Below, piece after piece: positions 6,646 through 13,020 of a stretch of DNA of 13,020 nt. This DNA comes from Bacteroidales bacterium (GTDB taxonomy: Bacteria; Bacteroidota; Bacteroidia; Bacteroidales; ML635J-15): the NCBI GenBank assembly GCA_023228725.1, contig JALOAQ010000084.1, positions 1 through 13,020 on the forward strand, written 5' to 3'. Below the pieces are notes generated by a model. The model ran no database searches. It had not been told where the DNA came from and saw nothing but the letters and a program-made list of their open reading frames with translations. Positions within the stretch are counted from its first letter, which is position 1, and each line of letters begins with the position of its first letter. The position numbers and the translations under genes are program-made.

Positions 6646-9057
6646 TTATTTTTTCCATTTTAACCTTAAACTATTACTAACCACACTAACACTACTCATT
6701 GCCATTGCTGCAGCGGCAATCATAGGATTAAGCAAAAATCCATTTATCAAAAACAAAACACCGGCTGCAATTGGAATACCAATTACATTATAAATAAAAG
6801 CCCAAAATAAATTTTGTTTAATAGTATTTACAGTTTGTTTAGAAAGTTTTATTGCTTCTGAAATTTTCATTAAATCAGATGAAATAATAGTCATTTTAGC
6901 CACATCCATAGCTATATCACTACCTTTTCCCATTGCAATGCTAATATCAGCCATTGCTAAAGCGGCAGAGTCGTTAATGCCGTCTCCAACCATAGCAACA
7001 ACTTTGCCTTTATCTTGCAATTCTTTAATATATTTTGCTTTTTGCTCAGGCAAATAATTTGCTTTATATTTATCAATACCAACTTGTATAGCTATTGCAT
7101 TTGCAGTTTCTTCGCTGTCTCCGGTTAAGATATGTAATTCAATTCCTTTATTTTTAAGCAATTCAATTGCTTCAAGCGAAGTTTCTTTAATTTTATCAGA
7201 AATAGCTAAAACAGCCAAAGCATTTTGTGAATTTGCAAACCATATTACTGTTTTAGCCTCCCTTGCCCAAGATTTTGATTTTTCCAATAATTTTTCAGAA
7301 ATATTAATTTTATTTTCTTCTAATAAAGCAAAATTTCCTGCATAAAAACTTTGTTCAAGATAATCGGCTTTTACACCTCTACCTGTTAAACTAACAAAAT
7401 TTATAATTTCAAGATTTTCAGAAACTTCCAAAGCATTTGTAATTGCTTCTGCCAAGGGATGCTCAGATTGTTTTTCTATACTATACAAAATATTTTTCAG
7501 TTTCTCATCTTCATTAAGCCACTCTATATCAGAAAGTTGGGTTTGTCCTTGAGTTAGAGTTCCTGTTTTATCTAAAACAATAGTATCTATTTTTTTTGCT
7601 AATTCTAAACTTTCTGCATCTTTAATTAAAATTCCTTTTTCAGCAGCTTTACCAACACCAACCATAATAGCTGTAGGAGTAGCTAATCCCAAAGCACAAG
7701 GACAAGCAATAACCAAAACAGTAACTGCTGCCAACAAGCCGTGCACAAAACCATTTGCAGGGTCCAAAATAATCCATAAAATAAAAGTTAGCAAAGAAAT
7801 TCCCATAACAACAGGGACAAAAATAGATGCAATTTTATCAACTAATTTTTGAACAGGAGCTTTGCTACCCTGAGCTTCTTGAACCATTTTAATTATATTT
7901 GCCAACAAAGTATCTTTGCCTACTTTTTCAGCTTTAAATTGGAAACTACCTTTTTGATTAATTGTGCCTGCATAAACTTTATCATTTTCTTTTTTAGAAA
8001 CAGGAAGCGGTTCTCCACTCAACATACTTTCGTCCACAAAAGAAGAACCTGAAACTAAAACCCCGTCAACAGCAATTTTTTCGCCGGGCTTAATTAATAA
8101 AATATCATTGATTTCTATTTCTTCAATTGCAGTAAGTATCTCCTCTCCTTCCTGATTTATTTTTATAACAGTTTTAGGTTGCAAACCCATAAGCATACGA
8201 ATTGCGGAAGAAGTTTTACTTTTTGCTTTTTCTTCTAACAAACGTCCCAATAAAATAAAAGCAATAATTACAGCGGCTGCTTCAAAATACACATGAGCTT
8301 CTAATCCTCGTTGAATCCAAAACTCAGGATAAAACATATTAAAAAGACTAAACAAAAAAGCAATACTTGTGCTTAAAGCAACCAAAGTGTCCATATTTGC
8401 ATTAAAATGTTTAGCTTGTTTCCAAGCATTTACATAAAAATCACGACCAAAAAACAATAAAACAGGACTTGTAAAAATCAACATTATCCAATTAGCATAA
8501 GGCATATTCATAAAAAACATTCCAACTAAAAATACGGGGAAAGCCAATATTCCTGCCCAAATAGTATTGGTTTTTAGTTTTTTAAGCTTAGCTCTATGAA
8601 TAGCATCTATATTATCTTGCTGATTATCACTATCTTCAATAAGTAAATCAAAGCCAACAAATTGAACAGCTTTTTGAATAGTTTTCAAATCTGTCATATT
8701 AGGTAAATATTCGAAACTCAAACTTGAGCTAGCAAAATTAACCGAGGCGTTTACAACACCTATGGAATGCTTAACAATACTTTCAGCACTTATTGCACAA
8801 GAAGCACAACTTAAATTTAAAACAGGCAAAGTTTTTTTTATTGAATTAACCTCATAACCTAAATTATTAATTAAATCCACAGCTTTTTTTAAGCTTTCAA
8901 TATTTTTTGGTTTTACTGCTAGTCTTTGATTATTTAGTTCAAGTTTAATATCTTCTAAATCGGGAATTTGTGAAAGGGCTTTTTCTATAATTAGGGCGCA
9001 ATGTTCACTCTGCATCCCAATAATAGGAATATATGTAATATCTTTGTGCAATGTCAT
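6646..9057 (-). CDS. copA: Cu(I)-exporting P1B-type ATPase (CopA family)
   Basis: This 803-residue inner-membrane pump uses ATP to export monovalent copper. The first N-terminal HMA domain (about 8-70) is degenerate: GMQSEHC keeps only Cys 20. The second (about 76-140) is intact, with CASC at 84-87. Eight membrane helices start near residue 165. The actuator loop has SGEP (347-350), the ion site is CPC (452-454), and the phosphorylation site is DKTGT (Asp 496). The P1B His-Pro is SEHP (His 533), and the hinge is GDGINDS (691-697). The last two helices carry N-x6-YN (Asn 749, Tyr 756, Asn 757) and MAMSS (Met 785, Ser 789), the signature of the Cu(I) subgroup P1B-1 rather than Zn/Cd pumps. ATG 9057 is the natural start, 51 bases after the pirin stop. 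The HMA chaperone gene follows. No copper regulator gene is in the window. Confidence 0.96.
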   Translation of the reverse strand: MTLHKDITYIPIIGMQSEHCALIIEKALSQIPDLEDIKLELNNQRLAVKPKNIESLKKAVDLINNLGYEVNSIKKTLPVLNLSCASCAISAESIVKHSIGVVNASVNFASSSLSFEYLPNMTDLKTIQKAVQFVGFDLLIEDSDNQQDNIDAIHRAKLKKLKTNTIWAGILAFPVFLVGMFFMNMPYANWIMLIFTSPVLLFFGRDFYVNAWKQAKHFNANMDTLVALSTSIAFLFSLFNMFYPEFWIQRGLEAHVYFEAAAVIIAFILLGRLLEEKAKSKTSSAIRMLMGLQPKTVIKINQEGEEILTAIEEIEINDILLIKPGEKIAVDGVLVSGSSFVDESMLSGEPLPVSKKENDKVYAGTINQKGSFQFKAEKVGKDTLLANIIKMVQEAQGSKAPVQKLVDKIASIFVPVVMGISLLTFILWIILDPANGFVHGLLAAVTVLVIACPCALGLATPTAIMVGVGKAAEKGILIKDAESLELAKKIDTIVLDKTGTLTQGQTQLSDIEWLNEDEKLKNILYSIEKQSEHPLAEAITNALEVSENLEIINFVSLTGRGVKADYLEQSFYAGNFALLEENKINISEKLLEKSKSWAREAKTVIWFANSQNALAVLAISDKIKETSLEAIELLKNKGIELHILTGDSEETANAIAIQVGIDKYKANYLPEQKAKYIKELQDKGKVVAMVGDGINDSAALAMADISIAMGKGSDIAMDVAKMTIISSDLMKISEAIKLSKQTVNTIKQNLFWAFIYNVIGIPIAAGVLFLINGFLLNPMIAAAAMAMSSVSVVSNSLRLKWKK

Positions 9058-9077
9058 AATTTAAAATATTTTCTGAG

Positions 9078-9085
9078 CAAAGGTA
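9078..9085 (-). promoter_or_regulatory. Possible -7 promoter element for copA
   Basis: On the minus strand this reads TACCTTTG, an exact TAnnTTTG match, 20 bases upstream of the copA ATG. A start about 7 bases downstream would leave a leader of roughly 14 bases. No TTTG is present at the right distance upstream, so the promoter, if real, would be weak or activator-dependent. Confidence 0.4.
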
Positions 9086-9108
9086 AAAGAATCATAAAGT
9101 TAATTTTT

Positions 9109-9981
9109 CTACTCTAAGTGTCCAAATTTTCCTGAATTGAAATCATCAAAAGCTTTTACAATTTCTTCTTCTGTGTTCATTACAAAAGGGCCATAAGCAG
9201 AAATAGGTTCATCAATAGGCTTACCGCTCATAATAAGAACAATTGCATTTTCCAAAGCTTGTATATTAAAATTTTCGCCATCATTAGCCATTAAAACAAA
9301 GTTATTTTCTGCCACAAGTTCAGAGTTTAATTTTATACTTCCTTCAATAACCAAAATAGCAGTATTATAATCTTTTGGAAATGAAAATTCAGTTTTGGCA
9401 TTTTTATTCAATTTTGCATTAAATAGATTTATTGGCGTAAATGTTGAAGCAGGACCTTTCACTCCTAAATATTCTCCGGCAATAATTTCAACAAGTCCAT
9501 CATTTTCCAACAAATAATACTTTCCCATATTTTCATTAGTAATGGCTTGATATTTTGCCTCGTTCATTTTATTTTTTGCAGGAAGATTAACCCATAATTG
9601 CACCATATGAAAATCACCACCTTTTTTACTCCATTCTGTTTCGTGGAATTCTTTATGCAAAACTCCAGCAGCAGCAGTCATCCACTGAACATCTCCATCA
9701 GCAATAATTCCACCACCTCCGCTACTATCGTGATGTTCAACTTTTCCCTTATACGCAATAGTAACTGTTTCAAAGCCTCTATGAGGGTGAACGCCAACCC
9801 CTCTTGGTGTTGCAGAAGGAGGAAAATTATATTTTGAATTATAATCAAGCAAAATAAAAGGAGATAATCTTTTCATGCTCAAACTTTTGTAAGCAGGAAT
9901 GAAATTATGTACTCTAAAACCATCACCAACCCAATGTGCCTCTCGTGGAGGAAGAATAAGTTCTATATTTTTTTGTTTCAT
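9109..9981 (-). CDS. Pirin family protein (bicupin)
   Basis: This 290-residue two-domain cupin has the N-terminal pirin signature GVHPHRGFETVTI (from residue 63), then GDVQWMTAAAGVLHKE (96-111) and HMVQLWVNLP. The metal ligands expected from human pirin are all present as His 65, His 67, His 109 and Glu 111. Pirins bind Fe(II), and some oxidise quercetin or act as redox-sensitive regulators; which applies here cannot be told. The Gly/Ser-rich turn DSSGGGGII and the C-terminal pirin domain (roughly 170-275, ending with AYGPFVMNTEEEI) are also as expected, so it is full-length and intact. The ATG at 9979-9981 begins a sequence resembling other pirins (EAHWVGDGFRVHNFIP). It is followed on the same strand by copA after 51 bases and preceded by the OsmC gene after a 129-base gap. 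Confidence 0.92.
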   Translation of the reverse strand: MKQKNIELILPPREAHWVGDGFRVHNFIPAYKSLSMKRLSPFILLDYNSKYNFPPSATPRGVGVHPHRGFETVTIAYKGKVEHHDSSGGGGIIADGDVQWMTAAAGVLHKEFHETEWSKKGGDFHMVQLWVNLPAKNKMNEAKYQAITNENMGKYYLLENDGLVEIIAGEYLGVKGPASTFTPINLFNAKLNKNAKTEFSFPKDYNTAILVIEGSIKLNSELVAENNFVLMANDGENFNIQALENAIVLIMSGKPIDEPISAYGPFVMNTEEEIVKAFDDFNSGKFGHLE

Positions 9982-10110
9982 AAACTAAAATTATAATAAT
10001 GTATTGTAAATAAACAAAATACTAATTAAAAAGTTAAATGCCTATCGCTTATCTAAGTTAAAGGTTTATCGGTTTAGTTTGAAAATGCGGATATTTTCTC
10101 CAATTAGTTC

Positions 10111-10533
10111 TTAAACTATTTCCCCATTTATTGTAATTTCTGAACTTAGCTTTAAAACTTGTTTTAACATATGACTAACTCCACAATATTTATCTTCTGA
10201 CAAAGAAACAGCTTTTTTAATACTATCTATATTCAAATCATTTCCGGTAAATTCATAAACAACTTTCATTTTATAATAATGTTTTGGGTGTTCCTCGGTA
10301 AGCTCTCCTTCAACTCTCACATTAAAACTATCAATATTTACTCTCATTTTTTTAAGAACAGAAACTACATCCATTGCTGTGCAAGCACCCAAAGCAGTTA
10401 AAATTAATGGTTTAGGACGAGGACCTTTATCTTCGCCTCCAAATTCAGGTTTAGCGTCAACTAATAATTTGTGCCCGTCAACTTCAGAAGTAAACGACAT
10501 TTTTTCATTCCATTTTACATTTGCTATATCCAT
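10111..10533 (-). CDS. OsmC family thiol protein
   Basis: This small cytoplasmic protein (140 residues from ATG 10533) is of the OsmC/YhfA group, several of whose members reduce organic hydroperoxides. The two conserved cysteines are visible, one in LGACTAMDV (Cys 51 in this numbering) and one in KYCGVSHML (Cys 117). The segment DAKPEFGGEDKGPRPK is the usual approach to the first Cys. The frame extends 9 codons further to a TTG at 10558-10560, but those residues (LYVQNNKI) do not look like family sequence and the ATG opens MDIANVKW, so I chose the ATG. YhfA-like members are not all proven peroxidases, so the substrate is uncertain. It lies upstream of pirin and copA on the same strand; shared stress response is an inference only. 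Confidence 0.9.
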   Translation of the reverse strand: MDIANVKWNEKMSFTSEVDGHKLLVDAKPEFGGEDKGPRPKPLILTALGACTAMDVVSVLKKMRVNIDSFNVRVEGELTEEHPKHYYKMKVVYEFTGNDLNIDSIKKAVSLSEDKYCGVSHMLKQVLKLSSEITINGEIV

Positions 10534-10632
10534 AATTTTATTATTTTGGACATATAACAATTAAAATTACAAACTGTTCAAAATTTAAGATTTTTTTAAA
10601 TATTTTCCGGCTTTTTTATGATATAAATACTT

Positions 10633-11439
10633 CTAATGCCTAATAGGTCCAGGTTCTAATCTATATTTTACATAAAAAGAATTTGGTTTGTAAAAAGCTG
10701 ATGTTTGAATATTAATATTAGATGTATCCTTGCAAAATGAAAAATTTTCATAAGAAACAAAATCTTTTGCAGAATAGTTAGTAATTTTATTTACAAAGAA
10801 TTGATTTTCAAGAAATTGGACATCATTCATTTTTTCATCAAAAGCATAAGCAATTCTATTACGATAAGTAAAAGGAGAGCTTTCGCTATCAAATTCAAGG
10901 AAAAACATTTGTTTATTAGAAGGGAATCTACTTAAATCGCAATTTCGGTAAGGATAATTTAAAAGTGGAAATCCATTTATCAATTGGGCTCCTTTTGGTG
11001 GGATACAAATAATTCTTTCTTCAAGAAAAGACACAGATTCATTTGATTGAATTGGCAATTTTTTTTGCAAGACTCCAGGTAATTTCACTTTTCTTAACTC
11101 TTCTAACTGCTCATCTGTTGCAGCACTCATAGACGAAACAGGTTTTACATAAAAACTTCTATTTTGAAAATAAGTGTAAGCAATATCATTTATAATTAAA
11201 TGAGAGCGTTTTAAATCAATAAAAATATCTTTATCTGTTTTATTATAAATTTTAAAACTTGCATTTCCTTTATTTGCCCAAAACTCATAGCTTATTAAAA
11301 GATTATCATTTTCAAAATACACTTCATTCTCAACCAAGCCATAATCTTCTGATACAGTCTCTAAAAGCTGAAAATATGTACTAGGAGTACATGCAAAAAC
11401 TAGTAAAGACAAACTAATTACAAAAATATTTTTTCTCAT
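10633..11439 (-). CDS. Uncharacterised lipoprotein
   Basis: I cannot assign a function. The 268-residue product begins with a lipoprotein signal peptide (MRKNIFVISLSLLVFAC, lipid Cys at 17), so it is exported and membrane-anchored. The body looks beta-rich. A region around residues 45-95 (YEFWANKGNASFKIYNKTD, then a DIFIDLKRSHLIIND stretch) reads like a single beta-sandwich domain of a type I recall as common in Bacteroidota hypothetical proteins. Three further Cys, in RIICIPP, RNCDLS and SFCKDT, could allow disulphides in the periplasm. There are no enzyme motifs. The basic tail RLEPGPIRH is complete and the stop is natural. It is flanked by osmC downstream (99 bases) and galE upstream (107 bases), both with A/T-rich spacers, so it is probably a single-gene unit. 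Confidence 0.8.
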   Translation of the reverse strand: MRKNIFVISLSLLVFACTPSTYFQLLETVSEDYGLVENEVYFENDNLLISYEFWANKGNASFKIYNKTDKDIFIDLKRSHLIINDIAYTYFQNRSFYVKPVSSMSAATDEQLEELRKVKLPGVLQKKLPIQSNESVSFLEERIICIPPKGAQLINGFPLLNYPYRNCDLSRFPSNKQMFFLEFDSESSPFTYRNRIAYAFDEKMNDVQFLENQFFVNKITNYSAKDFVSYENFSFCKDTSNINIQTSAFYKPNSFYVKYRLEPGPIRH

Positions 11440-11546
11440 ATTTACATTTATTAGAATTAAGTTTTGTAAAGTTAATGAATTAATTTTAAAACTAAATAAT
11501 ATGGAATAAAATTTTAGATTTTAAATGAAAATAAAGTTTATTTGAA

Positions 11547-12575
11547 TTATTCTACTCTCCCCCTATTCTTTTTCTCCCAGTCCCAAGCAGATTTAACAGT
11601 ATCTTCCAAGCTTGTTTCAGCCTTCCAGCCTAAAATTTTTTCAGCAAATGAAGTATCTGCCCACACTTGCTCAACATCGCCAAAACGTCTGCTTGTGATT
11701 TCGTAATTTAGTTTTTGTCCTGTACTTTTTTCAAAAGCTTTAATAATTTCTAAAACAGAGTTTCCTTTACCTGTTCCAATATTAAAAAATTCATGATTAA
11801 AATTACTCTTATTATCTAATAAGCGTTCAACTGCAAACAAATGGGCTTTTGCTAAATCGCAAACATTTATATAATCTCTAATTGCAGTTCCGTCAGGAGT
11901 ATTGTAATCATTTCCAAAAACCAATAATTTTTCGCGTAAACCTATTGCTGTTTGAGTAATAAAAGGCAATAAATTATTTGGTAGTCCAATTGGTAACTCA
12001 CCAATTAAAGCAGAAGGATGAGCTCCGATAGGATTAAAATAACGCAAAGAAATAGCTTTTAAGTTTTCATTAGCATTTACAGTATCTGTTATAATTTCTT
12101 CACTAATTTTTTTGGTATTTCCATAAGGAGATTCGGGTTTAATAATTGGCGACCTTTCAGTTACAGGCAAAATTTTAGGCTGTCCATAAACTGTACAGGA
12201 AGAAGAAAAAACAATATTATTTACTCCTATTTCTAGCATATTTGTTAAAATATTTACCAAACCACCAATATTGTTTTTATAATACTTCAAAGGTTTTTCA
12301 ACCGATTCACCAACAGCTTTGGATGCCGCAAAATGCACAAGAGCCTTAGTATCAGAATGTTGATGGAAAATATTTTTAATTTCATTTTCATCACAAATAT
12401 CGGCTTCATAAAAAATAGGTTTTTTATTTGTTATTTTTTCTATTCCTTCTAAAACCGAAAGTTCAGAATTTGACAAATTATCAATAATAACAACTTCATA
12501 ACCAGATTCTAAAAATTCTACAACTGTGTGAGAACCAATATAACCTATACCGCCTGTGATAATAATTTTATGCAT
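11547..12575 (-). CDS. galE: UDP-glucose 4-epimerase
   Basis: This 342-residue cytoplasmic extended short-chain dehydrogenase interconverts UDP-glucose and UDP-galactose with bound NAD+, for galactose use and for sugar supply to glycans. The NAD motif GxxGxxG is GGIGYIGSH (Gly 8, 11, 14 of the Rossmann fold; most homologues have GGAGYIG). The catalytic triad is Ser 126 in SSSCTVYG with Tyr 151 and Lys 155 in YGNTK. Family elements HFAASKAVGESV, RYFNPIGAHPSA, RDYINVCDLAKAH and FNIGTGKGNSV are all present in order. The length matches GalE (about 338-345). ATG 12575 is chosen because the GxxGxxG motif starts at residue 8. It follows tyrS by 9 bases and is probably co-transcribed with it. No hairpin terminator with a T tract follows. 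Confidence 0.95.
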   Translation of the reverse strand: MHKIIITGGIGYIGSHTVVEFLESGYEVVIIDNLSNSELSVLEGIEKITNKKPIFYEADICDENEIKNIFHQHSDTKALVHFAASKAVGESVEKPLKYYKNNIGGLVNILTNMLEIGVNNIVFSSSCTVYGQPKILPVTERSPIIKPESPYGNTKKISEEIITDTVNANENLKAISLRYFNPIGAHPSALIGELPIGLPNNLLPFITQTAIGLREKLLVFGNDYNTPDGTAIRDYINVCDLAKAHLFAVERLLDNKSNFNHEFFNIGTGKGNSVLEIIKAFEKSTGQKLNYEITSRRFGDVEQVWADTSFAEKILGWKAETSLEDTVKSAWDWEKKNRGRVE

Positions 12576-12584
12576 TTTTATTTT

Positions 12585-13019
12585 TTAAGAAGCAATAATT
12601 ACAAAATAGTTTTTCTTTCCTTTTTGCACCAAAATATATTTATCATTAATCAAAAAATCAGAATTAATAATTCCATTTTCTTGATTAAATTTTTCTTTAT
12701 TAATTGAAAGTCCATTTCCTTGAATTGTACGTCTAAGTTCTCCTTTTGAAGAAAAAACATTAGTTTGTACACATAAAATTTCGCTAATATCAATTCCATT
12801 TTCAATTAAAGACTTTTCTACATTAAAAATTGGCAGACCTTCAAAAACGCTTAAAAATGTTTTCTCATCCAAATTTTTCAAAGCCTCGCTAGTTGCATTT
12901 CCAAACAATATCATTGAAGCTTCTACAGCATCATCATATTCTTTTCTAGAATGAACCATAACAGTAATTTCTTCGGCTAATTTTTTCTGAAGTATTCTCA
13001 AATGTGTTGCCTCGCTATG
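12585..13019 (-). CDS. tyrS: Tyrosyl-tRNA synthetase, C-terminal part (partial at right edge)
   Basis: This is the 3' end of the enzyme that charges tRNA-Tyr with tyrosine. The frame is open to the edge: codons beyond 13001 read HSEATH before LRILQKKLAEEIT, so the start lies outside the window and the TTG at 13001 is internal. The visible part covers the helical anticodon-recognition segment (YDDAVEASMILFGN, the LKNLDEKTFLSVFEGLP stretch) and the S4-like RNA-binding domain with SSKGELRRTIQGNGLSINKEKF. The final strand (KYILVQKGKKNYFVIIAS) ends at a natural stop. The HIGH and KMSKS active-site motifs are upstream of the window and cannot be checked. It is 9 bases before galE on the same strand. 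Confidence 0.94.
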   Translation of the reverse strand, partial: HSEATHLRILQKKLAEEITVMVHSRKEYDDAVEASMILFGNATSEALKNLDEKTFLSVFEGLPIFNVEKSLIENGIDISEILCVQTNVFSSKGELRRTIQGNGLSINKEKFNQENGIINSDFLINDKYILVQKGKKNYFVIIAS

Positions 13020-13020
13020 T

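Noticed and set aside
6473..6793. Plus-strand open frame of 106 codons opposite the HMA and copA genes
   Set aside because: It is antisense to two well-supported genes, low-complexity and has no recognisable motif.
7849..8052. Plus-strand open frame of 67 codons inside copA
   Set aside because: Antisense shadow of the conserved ATPase actuator region.
9598..9837. Plus-strand open frame of 79 codons inside pirin
   Set aside because: Antisense shadow; the Ser/His runs mirror pirin's conserved Gly-rich and HPHRG codons.
9982..10110. Small RNA or riboswitch in the osmC-pirin spacer
   Set aside because: I found no stable stem, terminator or promoter consensus; repeated TTATCG-like words look accidental.
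10534..10560. Upstream TTG start for the OsmC gene
   Set aside because: The added nine residues do not resemble the family, and an ATG follows at the expected position.
10379..10564. Plus-strand open frame of 61 codons over osmC
   Set aside because: Antisense to the conserved first Cys region of OsmC, with no independent support.
11529..11543. Palindrome AAATAAA-G-TTTATTT next to the galE stop as a terminator
   Set aside because: The loop would be one base and the stem is all A-T; it cannot form a stable hairpin.

Overview
The window is a low-GC chromosomal segment from a member of the Bacteroidota. Four things point there: start codons preceded by A/T-rich leaders without Shine-Dalgarno sequences; promoters of the TTTG / TAnnTTTG type (an excellent one precedes the tRNA gene); several lipoproteins with short Bacteroidota-style signal peptides; and a large single-chain M16 peptidase with the insertion I associate with this phylum. 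The genus cannot be named from the sequence.

Layout. The left part reads on the + strand: the 3' end of rsgA (ribosome-assembly GTPase), a 974-residue lipoprotein M16 metallopeptidase, and a surface-type lipoprotein gene broken by one apparent base loss in a short A run. That gene ends at a strong intrinsic terminator. An initiator tRNA-Met with its own promoter and a downstream hairpin follows, then a CPBP (CAAX-like) membrane protease and a Sir2 deacylase 21 bases later. From about 6.4 kb to the right edge everything reads on the - strand. In transcription order this is the 3' end of tyrS, galE, an uncharacterised lipoprotein, an OsmC-family thiol protein, a pirin-family cupin, a Cu(I)-exporting P1B-ATPase (copA type) and a small HMA copper chaperone. 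The sir2 and chaperone genes converge and overlap by 11 bp.

How the genes may work together. copA and the HMA gene (15-bp gap) form a clear copper-efflux pair. OsmC and pirin just upstream on the same strand fit a loose metal/oxidative-stress neighbourhood, but the 129-bp gap and a separate copA -7 element argue against one tight operon. tyrS-galE (9-bp gap) is probably one transcript. CPBP-sir2 is probably a two-gene unit. I see no promoter between the tRNA and this unit, so read-through past the tRNA hairpin is a possible source of its transcript.

I found no CRISPR array, insertion sequence, phage gene, toxin-antitoxin pair or recognisable defence island, and no strong evidence for a new multi-gene system. 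The best items for follow-up are the single-base lesion in the lipoprotein gene, the tRNA/hairpin/CPBP/sir2 arrangement, the degenerate first metal-binding domain of CopA with its separate chaperone, and the unassigned lipoproteins. No gene-free stretch exceeds 300 bases; the longest (3315-3449, 9982-10110, 11440-11546) are A/T-rich spacers.
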